DNA of 64,000 nt. It comes from Cryptomeria japonica (lineage: Eukaryota; Streptophyta; Pinopsida; Cupressales; Cupressaceae). Positions 1 through 11,443 of the stretch are shown here, piece by piece. The notes beneath the pieces are model-generated. The model was not told the DNA's origin and did no database searches. It worked only from the letters and a program-made list of their open reading frames with translations. How positions within the stretch are numbered: the first letter of the stretch is position 1; every line of letters begins with the position of its first letter. Location: assembly GCF_030272615.1 (NCBI RefSeq), contig NC_081409.1, positions 650,102,468-650,166,467 on the forward strand. Direction: 5' to 3'. Both the position numbers and the translations under genes were made by a program.

Positions 1-478
1 TACAAATAAGATCTTACATTTATACCATAACCTTAGTAGGTCGGCTCTACAAGATATTACAATAAAAACATTTTACAATCAATATAATATCCGATGCAAC
101 AACCGATTAAACATGTCATCTTAATGCATTTGCAACAATAATAAATCATCTTCATAGCGTGCCATGCTGATCTGGAAAAGATAAAACTGCCAGTGTAACC
201 CTAGGTAACCCTGGACCTATTTGCCGGTAAAAGCAAATATGCAAATATGAATATACCAATGATTAATTCTTCAAAACAAAGTGTCCACATGATATCTTCG
301 ACATTACCAAGTGTCTTCCACATCATTCCAAGTGTCGGTGGTCATTATATCCTACTGGTGAACTATATACTAGTAACTGTGCAATAGTTGCTTGCCGGTG
401 AATGATGCTGGATCTCCAAAGTGCTAGTGTTTTAGTAGGTGTTGACATCAATGACAAAACCATACCAAAATACCAACA
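1..478 (-). repeat. Element A 3' LTR (partial)
   Basis: Bases 1-478 match about 5580-6072 nearly end to end, apart from point changes and an indel of about 12 bp near position 35. The element-sense start is TGTTGGTATTTTGG (plus-strand CCAACA ending at 478). The remaining LTR lies left of the window. Confidence 0.9.
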
Positions 479-748
479 ATCTCTCCCTTTGGCATTGATG
501 GCAACACAAGATGGAAAAACCATCAAAGTGCTAAAATAGAAATGCCAAATACCAAAAAACCAACAATCTCTCCCCCTGGGAGCAACATGTGTTATCCAAA
601 GTTTTTCAATACCAATCTCTCTTAAAAGATAATGTGTTTTTCCATAGATATCTCTCCCCTTTGACATCAAATGCCAAAGTTATAATAAAACCAAGTTCAT
701 ATACAAAATACCAATCAATTCAATATACCAACTACTCCCCTTGAGAAG
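479..748 (-). other. Element A multiple polypurine tracts and 3' untranslated stretch
   Basis: The minus strand shows four purine-rich runs between the pol stop and the 3' LTR: about 735-748, 650-663, 566-580 and 479-492, the last abutting the LTR. The core reads AAAGGGGAGAGAT or close variants. The tract next to the LTR is the expected plus-strand primer; repeated tracts upstream are reported for Sirevirus-type copia elements. The rest of the stretch holds no gene. Confidence 0.7.
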
Positions 749-1646
749 TAGCTTCCTCATCAAAGACTGGAGTAAAAGATTTGTCTTTCAATTCTGCCAG
801 TTGATGACAATCATCAATTGTCTAAGTTTCTACCGGTGGTGGTATGACTCCAAGCTGATCTCTAAGATATTCAAAAGTCTCCTTAGGCAAAGGTTTTGTA
901 AAAATATTTGCAAGCTATTTTTTAGTATTCACATAAACCAGTTTTATCTCTTTTTCTTCAACTTTTTCCCTTAGAAAATTCCGTTTGATAGAAACATGTT
1001 TTGTTTTAGAATGTAATATCGGATTCTTAGATATATCAATTGCTGCAGTGTTATCACAATATATAGTGATAGGTTCCTTGCATTTTACCTTTATGTCTTT
1101 CAACATTTGTTTAAGCCATAGTACCTGTGTACAATTAGTTGCTGCTGCAACATATTTTGATTCTGCTATTGATAAAGATGTACAACTATGTTTTTTACTC
1201 AGCCAAGAAACTAATCTCTTTCCAAGAAAGAATGCTCCACCGGTGGTGCTTTTTCTATCATCCACATCTCCTGCCCAATTTGCATCTGTGTATGCACATA
1301 GATCAAAATTTTCATCTCTAGGATACCATAATCCAAGATTTGTAGTGCCTTGCAAGTACCGGAAAATCCTTTTTACTGCTGATTCATGATTTTCCGTAGG
1401 ATTACTTTGAAATCTAGAAACAATACATAGTGTATTCATAATATCAGGTCTGGTTTGTGTCAAATACAGTAAACCTCTTATCATAGATTTGTATCTAATT
1501 GGATTAACAGGTGTAGATTCATCCCTTTGAGATAATTTGTCATTTGTAGTCATAGGTGTGCTTACTAGTTTAGAGTTATCCATTCCAAATTTCTTTAGTA
1601 ACTCTTTCAGGTACTTGGATTGACTAAAAAATATACCTTTATCAGT
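732..1646 (-). pseudogene. Element A RNase H / C-terminal pol (copia), broken
   Basis: This is the C-terminal third of a copia polyprotein, which would degrade RNA in the RNA:DNA hybrid during reverse transcription. Visible motifs in order are RYKSMIRGLLYLTQTRPDI, then YTDANWAGDVDDRKSTTG with the first RNase H acidic residues, then SIAESKYVAA and IYCDNTAAI. The expected phrase LANIFTKPLP follows an in-frame TAG (probably from CAG) near 913, and the frame ends at a TAG at 732-734, just before the polypurine tracts. A further stop near 1650 separates it from the RT segment. Copia RNase H normally lies exactly here, between RT and the 3' LTR. Confidence 0.88.
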
Positions 1647-2541
1647 CTATGAAATCTGCAATCCTAAAAAGAATTTTATTTCTCCAATCATAGACATTTC
1701 AAATTCTTGTTGCATTTTAATAGAAAATTCCTTACATAATCCATCTTCTCCTCCAAAGATTATATCATCAACGAATATTTCTATAATCAAGATGTCATCA
1801 TTAGTTATTTTGTAATATAAATTGTTGTTTGCATTTCCTTTAGTAAAACCAATCTTTAAAAGATACTTATCCAACCTTGCATACCAAGCTCTTGGGGCTT
1901 GTTTCAATCCATATAGAGCTTTTCTTAACCTGCAAACCATATCATTGTCATCTGTCAAAGAAAATCCATCAGGTTGTTCAACATAGACTTCCTCTTCAAG
2001 ATCTCAATTCAAGAATGCACATTTAATATCCATTTGATAAACTTTGTAGTTCTTGTGAGCTGCAAAAGCCAAGAATAATCTGACTGCCTCAATTTTAGCT
2101 ACCGGTGCAAAGGTTTCATTATAATCAACTCCTTCTTTTTGAGAATATCCCTTACACACTAGTCTTGCTTTATTTTTGACAACCTTACCATCTTCATTAA
2201 GTTTGTTTCTAAATACCCATTTGGTTCCAATTACATTTTTATCTTTAGGCCGGGGAACTAATGTCCAAGTATTATTTTTCTCAATTTGTCCTAATTCTTC
2301 TTCCATAGCTTTAATTTTTTTTTTCTTCACATGCCTCATTAACAGATGCTGGTTCAATTTAAGAAATAAGACATACCTCTTCATTTGCCAATCTTCCTCT
2401 TGTCATAACTCCTTTAAATTTGTTTCCAATTATTTGATCTTCAGAATGATTCAATCTTACATATCAGGGTGTCTTAGTTTGTTGTTGTTCTTCAATTACT
2501 TTGGATTCCTCTGATGGTACCGGGGTAACTAGATCTTCATT
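1647..2541 (-). pseudogene. Element A reverse transcriptase (copia), broken
   Basis: Copia-type RT, the enzyme that copies element RNA into DNA. In minus-strand order: [66 protein letters not shown], and the catalytic block FVDDIIFGGED followed by IKFFLGLQIS. The YVDD-type aspartate pair is present as FVDD. Stops occur after MDIKCAFLN (TGA, about 2004) and after LGLQIS (TAG, about 1647), and upstream near 2385-2540, so no full enzyme can be made. The reading frame is otherwise largely retained. It joins integrase upstream and RNase H downstream as parts of one polyprotein. Confidence 0.9.
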
Positions 2542-3792
2542 CTATACCTGTGGATTTAGTGTAGGTTCATTTGTCACAATTTCTATTGCCAGTTCAGCGT
2601 CTATATACCTTGAAGTTCCTCTGAATTGTTCATCAATCTTTACATTTGTAGTCTCAATAATTTTCTGCAATCTCTTGTTAAAACATCTATATGCCTTGCT
2701 CTTAGATGAATAACCAAGAAATATTCGTTCATCACTTCTAGGATCAAATTTGCCAATATACTCATCTCTTCTAATATAACATTCACTTCCAAAAATTCTA
2801 AAATACTTAAGAGTAGGAGTATTACCAAACCATAGTTCATGAGGGGTCTTACTGGTTTGACCTTTGATGTGAACTTTGTTGAATGTATAGACGGCTGTGC
2901 TGACTACTTCTCTCCAATACAAATGTGGTAAATTTGCTTCTGATAATATGCTTCTTGTTGCATCCAAGATAGTTCTATTTTTCCTTTCAACAACTCCATT
3001 CTACTGTGGTATCCGAGGTGCTGATAACTGTCTTCTGATTCCATTCACTTCACAGAATGTATTAAAGTCCTTAGATGTGAATTCTCCTCCTTGATCTGAT
3101 CTTAAACATTTGATTTTCTTACCGGTTTCATTTTCAACCATTGCTTTGAACAGTTTGAACTTTCCAAGTGCTTCTGATTTTTCTTTGAGAAAAGTAACCC
3201 GACACATTCTAGAATAATCATCAATAATTACCATGAAATATCTATCACCTTGTAAGATTTTAGTTCTAGCTGGACCACATAAATCAGTGTGAATCAAATC
3301 AAGAACATTATTGGATTTTTCTAGAATACTTTTGAAACTAGCTCTAACTTGTTTTCCAAATTGACATTCCTTACAAATTGTATTATGAGGTTTCACAATT
3401 TTAGGTAGATCTCAAACTACTTTTGAAGTACTGATCTTCACAATGCAGTCAAAGTTTACATGACAGAGTCTCTTATGCCATAACCAACTTTCATCTATAT
3501 GTGCAATCAAACATGCCTTTTCACTGTTATTCAAATGAAAGATATTACCTCTAGTTTGATTACCGGTTGCAATTTCCAAACCAGTTTTATTCATGATTTT
3601 TCATTTTCCATTCTTAAATTGTAATTGAAATCCCTTCTCAACTAATTGACCAACACTTAAAAGATTATGCTTTAATCCTTCAACATAGTAGACATTGTCA
3701 GTGTTATGCTTACCATCAAGAGATATTGTACCCTTACCTTTGATTGAACAGGCTTTGTCATCTCCAAATCTTACTAAACCTCCATTGTATTC
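2542..3792 (-). pseudogene. Element A GAG-pre-integrase and integrase (copia), broken
   Basis: The upstream part carries the GAG-pre-integrase signature (ESWLWHKRLCHVNFDCI, about 3480-3500), with its HXnH/CXXC zinc motif completed by CKECQFGKQ. The core integrase follows: first Asp in LIHTDLCGP, second Asp in LRSDQGGEF, and Glu in VERKNRT. The D,D,E triad is therefore intact at residue level, but a TAG (from CAG) splits it between IPQ and NGVVERK near 3000. Further stops lie near 3412 and 3600. The C-terminal part contains LGYSSKSKAYRCFNKR, the typical copia integrase tail. The enzyme would insert element DNA into host chromosomes. Confidence 0.88.
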
Positions 3793-4945
3793 TTAAAAGT
3801 TCAAGAATTTACCTTTGTCTCCTGTCATATGATGTGAGCATCCTAAGTCAATGATCCATTCATCCTTTACTTCAACTTTAGCTGCTAGGGCTTGGTCTAC
3901 CGGTTGAGCAGTGGGTGCCAGTTGATCTTCTGTTATAGCAACAAAAACCCATCCATTGTCTACTAGATCCTCATCAGAATTATCAGTCACACCTTCATCA
4001 GCAATGTAACAAGATTTGTCTTTGTTCTTTTTAAATCTGTATCTCTGATATTCAGGATTAGGCTTGTATGTTCTTCTAGCTTCTTCTCTTAGTCTAGCAT
4101 GTCTATCAGGGCATCTTGAAGCCATATGACCAATCTTATTGTAGTTAAAACATTTAAAGGGTGCTTTACCTTCATACTTACTTCCAACTAGACCTTTTGG
4201 CATTTTCCTTGCAAATAGTGCTTCAAGTTCTTCAAGCTCTTCATTCTCCTTCCTAGTTTCTTCAAGTTCGCTTGCATAAAAGGCTTTCCAATCTGATTTT
4301 TCAAATGATGGAGCAGATGATGTTGATGCTTTAAAGGCCAAATATGACCAAATTCCTCAATTTCAAAAGTTGAAAGTTTTCCAATCAATGTATCCCTGGT
4401 TACTGATGTAGTAGGCACTGTTCTCAACTCATTTATAGTAGTAACCTTCATTTTATATACCGGTGGCAATCCTCTTAAGATTTTTGAAACAATTTCATCC
4501 TCACTCAAGGTTCCTCCATAACATTTAATACCCAAAATAATTTCATTTACTCTTTCCATAAAGGTAGAAATCCTTTCATTTTCAGATGTTCATACCTAAC
4601 TTGGAAGCTTTCAAGTTTTGCAATCTTGACTATGGAATCTCCTTCATTCAGTGTTTCCAGATGATCCCAAATAGCTTTAGCAGTAGAGCTATTTGATAAT
4701 CCCATGATTTGTTGATCTGATAATGCACTCAAAAGTGCTTCTCTTGCTTTGCAATAATTCTCCTCATCTTTAGCTAAGGTAGTTGGAGCAGTTTGACCAG
4801 CTACAACAATAGTATAACCATTCTTTGTAACTTCCCAGATGTCTTTACCAATGCAATTCAGATGTGTCTCCATCCTGATCTTCCATATCCCATAGTTGGT
4901 TCCATCAAGTTTAGGACTGTCCTTCCTGAAATAATTAGTAGACAT
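3793..4945 (-). pseudogene. Element A gag and protease (copia), broken
   Basis: The start is MSTNYFRKDSPKLDGTNYG at 4945, 59 bp after the 5' LTR. The N-terminus is a UBN2/DUF4219-type copia gag (LDGTNYGIWKIRMETHL, then AKAIWDHLETLNEGD). Near 4575 about 10 bp are missing relative to element B, which breaks the frame; a second frame change lies near 4340. The zinc knuckle reads CFNYNKIGHMASRC, so its second Cys has become Tyr. The protease core is WIIDLGCSHHMTG, where the normal D-S-G reads D-L-G. Gag would form the particle and the protease would cut the polyprotein; neither could work here. Confidence 0.88.
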
Positions 4946-4989
4946 TGGATCTCCTCAAGTTGTTAAACTTCTGCAAAAAAGAGGACTAG

Positions 4990-5001
4990 GCTCTAATACC
5001 A
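4990..5001 (-). other. Element A primer binding site (initiator Met tRNA type)
   Basis: The minus strand reads TGGTATTAGAGC, two bases inside the 5' LTR end. It differs by one transition from TGGTATCAGAGC, the usual complement of the 3' end of plant initiator-Met tRNA. It fixes the element's orientation as minus. Confidence 0.85.
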
Positions 5002-5003
5002 AT

Positions 5004-6072
5004 TGTTAGGTCTCGGAGACAACTGAGAGGGGGGGGTGGTGGGGTGAATCAGTTGTCTAATAAATTCAAACCAAAAACCACTTAACCAACTTAATGCTTA
5101 ATACTGGTAAACCAGTTAAGTATGCCGGTAGACAGTGTTAATAGTAAATTTCTATACCGGTAAAGATTAATGCATGAAACATAAATACAAAGTCATCCAC
5201 AACACATAACACTAATATTTGTACGTGGAAACCCTGTAAGGAGAAAAACCATGGTGGGAAACCTTACCCACAATCAGATGATACTACTGCAGATAGTAAG
5301 TGTACATAAATGGGGTCTGCACATGCAGAAAGGCCAACAGCCTAGAGCTCACTACTCAATCACAAAATGGGAGTCACACTAAGTACAGTTGGATGGTTAA
5401 ATCCAATAAGAATGTATTGCACAAAAATAACATCTTCATATGTTGGATTCAGTACTAGTGTAATGCTGATACGCTTCTACAAAAACCTAGCTTCACCTAC
5501 AAATGATGTCTTCATGTATACCTCTGCTTAATCTCGCATATACCTTCACACAATTCTTTTTCACATTCCACATTTGATCTTAAAAATAAGATCTTACATT
5601 TATACCATAACCTAAGACCAATTTTAGTAGGTCGACTACACAAGATATTACAATAAAAACATTTTACAATCAATATAATATCTAATGCAATAACCGATTA
5701 AACATGTCGGCTTAATGCATTTGCAACAATAATAAATCATCTTCATAGTGTGCCATGCTGATCTGGAAAAGATAAACCTGCCGATGTAACCCTAGGTAGC
5801 CCTAGACCTATTTGCCGGTAAAAACAAATATACAAATATGAATATACCAATGATTAATTCTTTAAAACAAAGTGTCCACATGATGTCTTTGACATTACCA
5901 GGTGTCTTCCACATCATTTCAAGTGTCGGTGATCATTATATCCTACCGGTGAACTATATACCAGTAACTATACAATAGTTACTTGCTTGCCGTGAATGAT
6001 GCTAGATCTCCAAAGTGCTAGTGTTTTAGTAGGTGTTGACTTCAATGACAAAACCATACCAAAATACCAACA
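5004..6072 (-). repeat. Element A 5' LTR
   Basis: A 1069-bp LTR bounded by TG (5004-5005) and CA (6071-6072). Its right half repeats 1-478. Near its element-sense 3' end is a G-run block on the plus strand (about 5021-5050) and the block GTACGTGGAA...GGTGGGAA (5221-5260), both shared with the LTRs of B and C. Confidence 0.9.
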
Positions 6073-6123
6073 ATCTTCTCCTCCAAAAATGATATCATCA
6101 AAAAATACTTCAATAATTAGAAT
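6073..6123 (-). pseudogene. Element B RT fragment between two insertions
   Basis: Fifty-one bases translate on the minus strand to ILIIEVFFDDIIFGGED, the catalytic block of copia RT, closely matching element A's own RT. Its frame continues across element C into B's RT at 14050 and upward. It is thus a sliver of B's RT left between C (right) and A (left). The last five bases (6119-6123, AGAAT) are C's target duplication. The rest of B's pol and its 3' LTR lie beyond A, outside the window. Confidence 0.85.
6119..6123. repeat. Target site duplication of element C (left copy)
   Basis: AGAAT immediately precedes the TG of C's left LTR and is repeated at 14050-14054 immediately after the CA of its right LTR. 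Confidence 0.92.
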
Positions 6124-7317
6124 TGTTAGGCCCAATATGGAAAGCTAATGTACTGAGAGGGGAGGGGTGAATCAGTACTACAAATCCTTTCTTCAAAAAT
6201 ATCTTCACTGATATGCATAAACCAAAAGTTGTTGTAACATAACATAAAGCTAAAACAAATAAATAACAATCATACATGATTCACTCCATAACACATATAT
6301 TTTGGTTACGCAGAAACTCTTGGTTAGAGAGAAAAACTATGGTCGGGATGGCACCCACAACTTCACTACTGCAATAATAAAGGTTGCTTGGTTAGAGCTA
6401 CATGTTCAACTATTTCTGATAACTTACCCTGTTAGGAGTATCAAGATCATTAGATCTACCTTGCCAAAGGATTTTACAACACTTATTCTAAATGTTGCAC
6501 TTGGTTAAAGGCTTTACAATTTATAGACTTTGTTAGAGTATTTTACCTGTTAATAGTTTCTCTTACAACTTCAAAATATTATAATAAAATCTTTCACAAA
6601 TATCTGCAACTTTACATCTGGAATGTTATAGCAGATTCTATATGCTCAAAATGAGATTACCTTGCTTATAGCATACCTCGGTAACCCATAAAGTAACTCG
6701 GTAAACCCTTCTGTTTACTCTGTACCTTGACTGTTCTCTGAAATGCTTCTCGATGACCTTTGTGTCTCTGACAGTCGCATTACTTAGTGCTTCCTTATCT
6801 GTCACATGTGTCTTGCTTCACACACATTCATCTCTTATTTTTTTTCTTATTATTTTTGATCCTTAATTCATGCTATATAAATAGATATCTTATGTTGGTG
6901 ATCAGGTTCATTGCTTCGATCTTACAAACATGATTTATCGAATGAATAACCATACAAAATATTTCATTGGATAGATGACCTCAAAATCATACACAATCTT
7001 CAAGTGCAATTTTCAATGTGATAATGGTTCTATGTTCCTCGATCTTGTAACATGTTTCCACATGTGTGTCTAGGTTCAATGAATCTAGTAAAATATTTCA
7101 CTCGATGTATATCAACTCGGTGTATCATTGTTGCTACTCGATAGACATGGAATGTTACTCGGTAGACAACTCGGTGAATACTGGGCTCTGTGACTACTTT
7201 CTTCTATAACCGATTGCACTGTGCATACTGACTGAATGTTTCGATAGAGGTAACCGACTAGAGTATATAGAATGACTTTGGATATAAAACTAATGGCAAC
7301 TATAATAAATAGTAACA
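6124..7317 (-). repeat. Element C 3' LTR
   Basis: 1194 bp, from TGTTAGGCCC to AATAGTAACA on the plus strand, exactly the length of the copy at 12856-14049. A 68-codon open stretch inside (6302-6508) recurs in the other LTR simply because LTRs are copies. Confidence 0.93.
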
Positions 7318-7620
7318 ATCTCCCCTTTTGACATTAGTTGAGATGTTTGAGAAAACTACTTTCAAAGTCATAACTCAAAAATCTATATACTTACAAAATT
7401 TGACTAGACAGACAATATATATATTAATCAACAAAATGGTATGTTTCAAATATACTCCCCTTATCAATATACTGTACAAAACTCTAATTTTGCATGCTCG
7501 GTGATCAATATTCTGTACTTGGTTCTGTTTGGTGATCACTACTCGGTATACTCCCCCTGTATACAACACTTACCTCTCTGGTACTTTGATGCTATACTCA
7601 CTCCCCCTTTTTGACAAACA
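7318..7620 (-). other. Element C multiple polypurine tracts
   Basis: On the minus strand four purine runs follow the ORF2 stop: about 7598-7612 (AAAAAGGGGGAGTGAG type), 7549-7558, 7453-7462 and 7318-7331 (AAAAGGGGAGAT), the last against the 3' LTR. The arrangement parallels element A. The rest of the stretch shows no gene. Confidence 0.7.
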
Positions 7621-7627
7621 TCAAAAC

Positions 7628-10600
7628 TTAGTTACCATTCGGTGGTGGCAACTGGTCAAAAATGGATTTATTCTTTGTCTTTGCATCAGTAAGGGTGGCA
7701 GAGAGGGCATCCTTGACACTGTCCATGAGTGAATTATGAGCTGTAATGTTAGCTAACACTGAAATTAGTCCATCTAAGGTGCTTCCCTCTTGCTGAGTGG
7801 ATAGGGAGGTAGCTTTGTTGATTTGCTCTTGGACGGATGAAAGATGAGGAATGAATAATGTTTAAAGTGTCATTATGTCCATCCTTATCTTGTGCTCTTC
7901 ATTCCTGAGTTCCAATTGTTGAGCCATGAGCTTTTGTAGATTTGTATAAAAATTCTGAATGGAATTTGGCTCATTGGTCAACTTATTTGAGAGATCGGTT
8001 ATCTCTTTCTCAATCACTTCATTTTTATATTTGATATCTTTAATGAATAAAGAAAGTGTACAAAGTTTCTAAAATAAATAAAGAATGTGCTTGAGTTGAG
8101 GGGACAACTCAACAATAAATTTGACAAGTTTAACTTTGCCAATAGCAATAGCTTTCTGTACCTCTTCAATCATTTTAGCAGTGAACTCCTTGTCTTTTAA
8201 CTTGCATCTTTTGTCACTGTTGCTTCAAGTAGCATATCGGTTAAGAGTGCTTTCACCTTCTGAAGTACTTTATTTTTCTTTTGAATAGCCATTTGCTTCT
8301 CCTATTCGGCTTTGGCTTTGCATAGTTAACCGAATTTAATGAGTGCTTGCCCTTTTAATTTGGATATATCAACATTGGGCAACACTATTGGTTTTGACAA
8401 ATCTAATTTGAAACTATGCTTTTTCATCTTCTTTTCTTTACCTTTCATCAATTGAACTAAAACAATGGCTTGGGAGGTTTGTTGACCGTCGGTAGGTTGC
8501 TCAGTAGAGGCAACACTTTGGTCGATTTCTTTAGCCTATGTAGTGTCCTTTGGTGTCTCTGAGCTTGGTGTCTCGGTTGTAACATTTTCAGTGCTAGATG
8601 GAGCTTGAGAGGTCTATTCTTGAGAAGTAGCTTCTCCTGCTGTTGACTTGTGACCTTCTATGCCTTGTTCCGTATCTTGAGGGGCCTCAGTTGAAATAGG
8701 CTGATTGACCGGAGGATAGGGCTGAACTTATTCCAAAACTGATTCACTGGATACAAGTTGGGCATAAGCATTCCCTTCTATCATTTCTTGTTCTGGTGCC
8801 TCGGTGTCCATGATATCCTCATCAACTTGTATAGTGTCAGCAAGGTCTTGCTCGGTGATATTAGGATCTTGCTCAGTGACATCAACTATTTCAACTTTAG
8901 CTTGCTCACCAGCATTCTTTATTTGAAATATTTCTTGCCATTTTTCTTTGGTCTCATTCTCTACATCCAATTAAAGGCCATTCATCAATTTCAAGGCTCT
9001 TTGCTTGACTAGGAATTTTGTGTGGCAGTTTTTCAGATGTTCGGTGATCTCATCTACCGACATGTCTAGGAAAAGATGTACTAGACTTCTTTCTCTCATT
9101 TGTTTTTCTAATTCCATGGCATACTTCCACCTGTTGTCAATATACAAATATAATTTATTTGGAAGAGATTTAGATACTTCCAATGGGACCAATCAGAATT
9201 TCAATAGTGTGTAGATGACAACTTCTTCTATTTGTCTCTTTTCATCATCAGATCTGGATTCATATTTAACATATCTGAATGCTCCAAATCCACCATATTG
9301 CTTTAGATTAGCACAAAAATTTTCAACACTATGTACATTTACCTTTTTACTCTTGACAATCTAAAATTTGCTTGCATCTTCAGATTCAGTGTCACTAGAC
9401 TCTTTAGCCAAAATGAGTCTCCAAGTAGATTTCTTGTAAGTTTTTGTTACCTTTGGTGTGGCAACATTCTTTGGTTTCTTACTCGATGATGCTGCAAATG
9501 CTCTTGTGTTAGGTGCTGCAAATGCTCTTGTGTTAGGTCGCTTTGCTAGAGGAGTCGGTGATACTTTTGATGTATACTATTTCTTTCTTTTTAAAACTTT
9601 CCCTTTAGGCAAATCGATGCTCAGTGTTATAGCTGCCTCTTGGGCTTCAAATTCCTCTTCGGTGATGGCTATAGTGCCCTTGATAGGTGTGGAGGAAAAA
9701 CCTTCTCCAAATTTCTTCATTAATACCTTGATCATTTTTGTTGCCTTCCTTGTAGCCTTGGGTACTACAATGCTCATTTTTTACTTTTTCCTTCACTTCT
9801 TCATATGTTCCATACCTCAGCTCGGTGGCATGCCTTGGTAATGTAAGAAAGCATCTATCTGTTGTTGTGTGATGTCAAAATCAATCTCATAACCCATAGG
9901 TGGCAAAGATTGAGTTCTCGGTTCCATAACATTAACATAGCAATAATCAGTGTCCACTTTGAAACATATGTCATCCTTGTATCTCTCCACTAACTTGGGT
10001 GGAATTCTATATCTGTTATGCATCTTCTCCTGAAACTTGCTGAAATAATCATCCATAATATCATTAAAATTATCACCTAGCTTCTTGATGAAGTCATTGA
10101 TTTGATGGGTGATTGGTCGATGTAGCTCCCAAACAACTTTACCGACTGATGGAAAGAATTTTTCAAAATAGAAAAACATGCATACCAGAAGTGATCCAAA
10201 TTTTAGTGTATTAGCCGAATTGTTCTTCTTTGGCTTCCTTATGGTATTGAGATTCTCAAATAGGTTTTTCAACAATACCTCACATAAATCAATTTTCATG
10301 CCTTTCTTCATAATTTTATATGCTAAGTCGACTACTGCACAGGGTACACTATTTTCCCTTGCAGATTGGAAGAAACAATAACCTATTACTCTAATGGAAA
10401 ATTTTAGCTCTACATCTGTGACATTGTTCAATTTCAGTCCCCTGCAATCAGATTCTACTTCGGTTAAACTGATCAATTCCTTCTGTGATATCATTTTCTA
10501 AGCTCGGGCATGATCATAAATAGGGTAGCCAGTGATCAAATGAATGATTTCCTTCGTGATCTTAAACGGTTTCTCTTCTAGCCACATGAAGTCATCATGA

Positions 10601-10938
10601 ACTCTGCTCAGAACAAACTTGACCCATTGGGGTTTGAAGACACTGGGATAGGTTAGGGCTTTGGTTAATCCCTTGATTTTGATGTGTTCATATTTTCTAT
10701 CCATTTTACCATCGGTACACAATTCATCATATGTGTCTTTGATCTCAACATGACCTAGTTACTCAACTCAACACTTAGTGAAGAATCTCACATCCTCGAC
10801 TAATAAAACTCTATTCGGAATGAGTGAAAATGTAGTTTTATCATCCGGTTCAGATGCAATTTTGGGAGTTAAAGAGTATTTCAGTGAGGGCTTTTCAATG
10901 TTCTCAACAACAATGGGCTTCTGGATCTTAGGTGCCAT
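7628..10938 (-). pseudogene. Element C ORF2: about 1,100-codon frame of unknown function
   Basis: I do not recognise this protein. It starts at MAPKIQKPIVVENIEK (ATG at 10938) and runs in one frame to about 8200, then after one shift ends at ...FDQLPPPNGN (TAA at 7628-7630), just before the polypurine tracts. The N-terminal 450 residues look globular (for example VKFVLSRVHDDFMWLEEKPF, IIHLITGYP, MGYEIDFDITQQQIDAF). The middle is Lys-rich; from about residue 700 it is Glu/Thr/Gln-rich and probably disordered, then helical. About 15 in-frame stops interrupt it, yet only one frameshift in 3.3 kb, so the frame was probably protein-coding in the parent. It occupies the place where pol would be. 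It could be a captured host gene or a structural protein. Confidence 0.65.
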
Positions 10939-11443
10939 TGCAAATTTCAGATAAATACTAACAAAAGATCCTTAGGGTTTGAAGACTTTCAAATGGTAGA
11001 TGCTTTCTACTTAGCAAATAACAACAACTTGATATGATTGGTTAACTATTGTGATAATGCATTGTGATTGATGTAAATACCTTTGAATTTGCTTCGGAGG
11101 AGGTTTGATCACCTTTGATTCGCTTTGCTTTGCTTTCTTGAAAACTTGGTGAGTGAAAAATGACCATGCAATAGCTTTAAGTATTCATTGTACCTCAACG
11201 GGCTTTGTGCAGTTAGGTCATAAAACATTAAATGCACTCGGTACCACTACTTCTTTTTATGCTTTTACCGAGTAGCCAGACTTCCTGCATTTACCGACTT
11301 GACAGGCTTCCAAAAGACTTTGATAAAATTTCAAATTTTCTAATGCATCTTTAATTTTGAGATTTTTAATTAAGTACAAGATGAAATAGGAACTATTAAG
11401 ATTTGACCTTTGAGAGAATGCAGTCCCTTCATACCTTTACCGA
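10939..11443 (-). other. Element C spacer between its two frames
   Basis: About 500 bp of AT-rich sequence between the gag-like stop and the ORF2 start. I see no domain or open frame here. Confidence 0.6.

Larger units (their letters stand above)
1..6072 (-). mobile_element. Element A: Ty1/copia LTR retrotransposon, 3' LTR cut by window edge
   Basis: On the minus strand the order is 5' LTR (5004-6072), primer binding site, gag, protease, integrase, RT, RNase H, polypurine tracts and the start of the 3' LTR (478 down to 1). Gag-PR-IN-RT-RH is the copia order. The two LTR copies differ at roughly 27 of about 420 bases compared by eye, mostly transitions, so the insertion is old. The element lies inside the RT gene of copia element B: the 51 bp at 6073-6123 continue B's RT frame. 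The distal target duplication is outside the window. Several nonsense codons and a gag deletion make it non-coding today. The multiple polypurine tracts suggest a Sirevirus-like lineage, which is inference. Confidence 0.9.

Noticed and set aside
323-670. 115-codon minus-strand frame near the left edge
   Set aside because: It spans A's LTR start and the repeated polypurine tracts, so it crosses unrelated functional parts and has no motif.
6302-6508. 68-codon open frame in C's LTR, seen again at 13034-13240
   Set aside because: Same reason: LTR duplication, no recognisable domain.
8728-10938. Element C ORF2 considered as a pol polyprotein
   Set aside because: No YVDD, D-S-G, DDE or RNase H motif in any frame across the interval.
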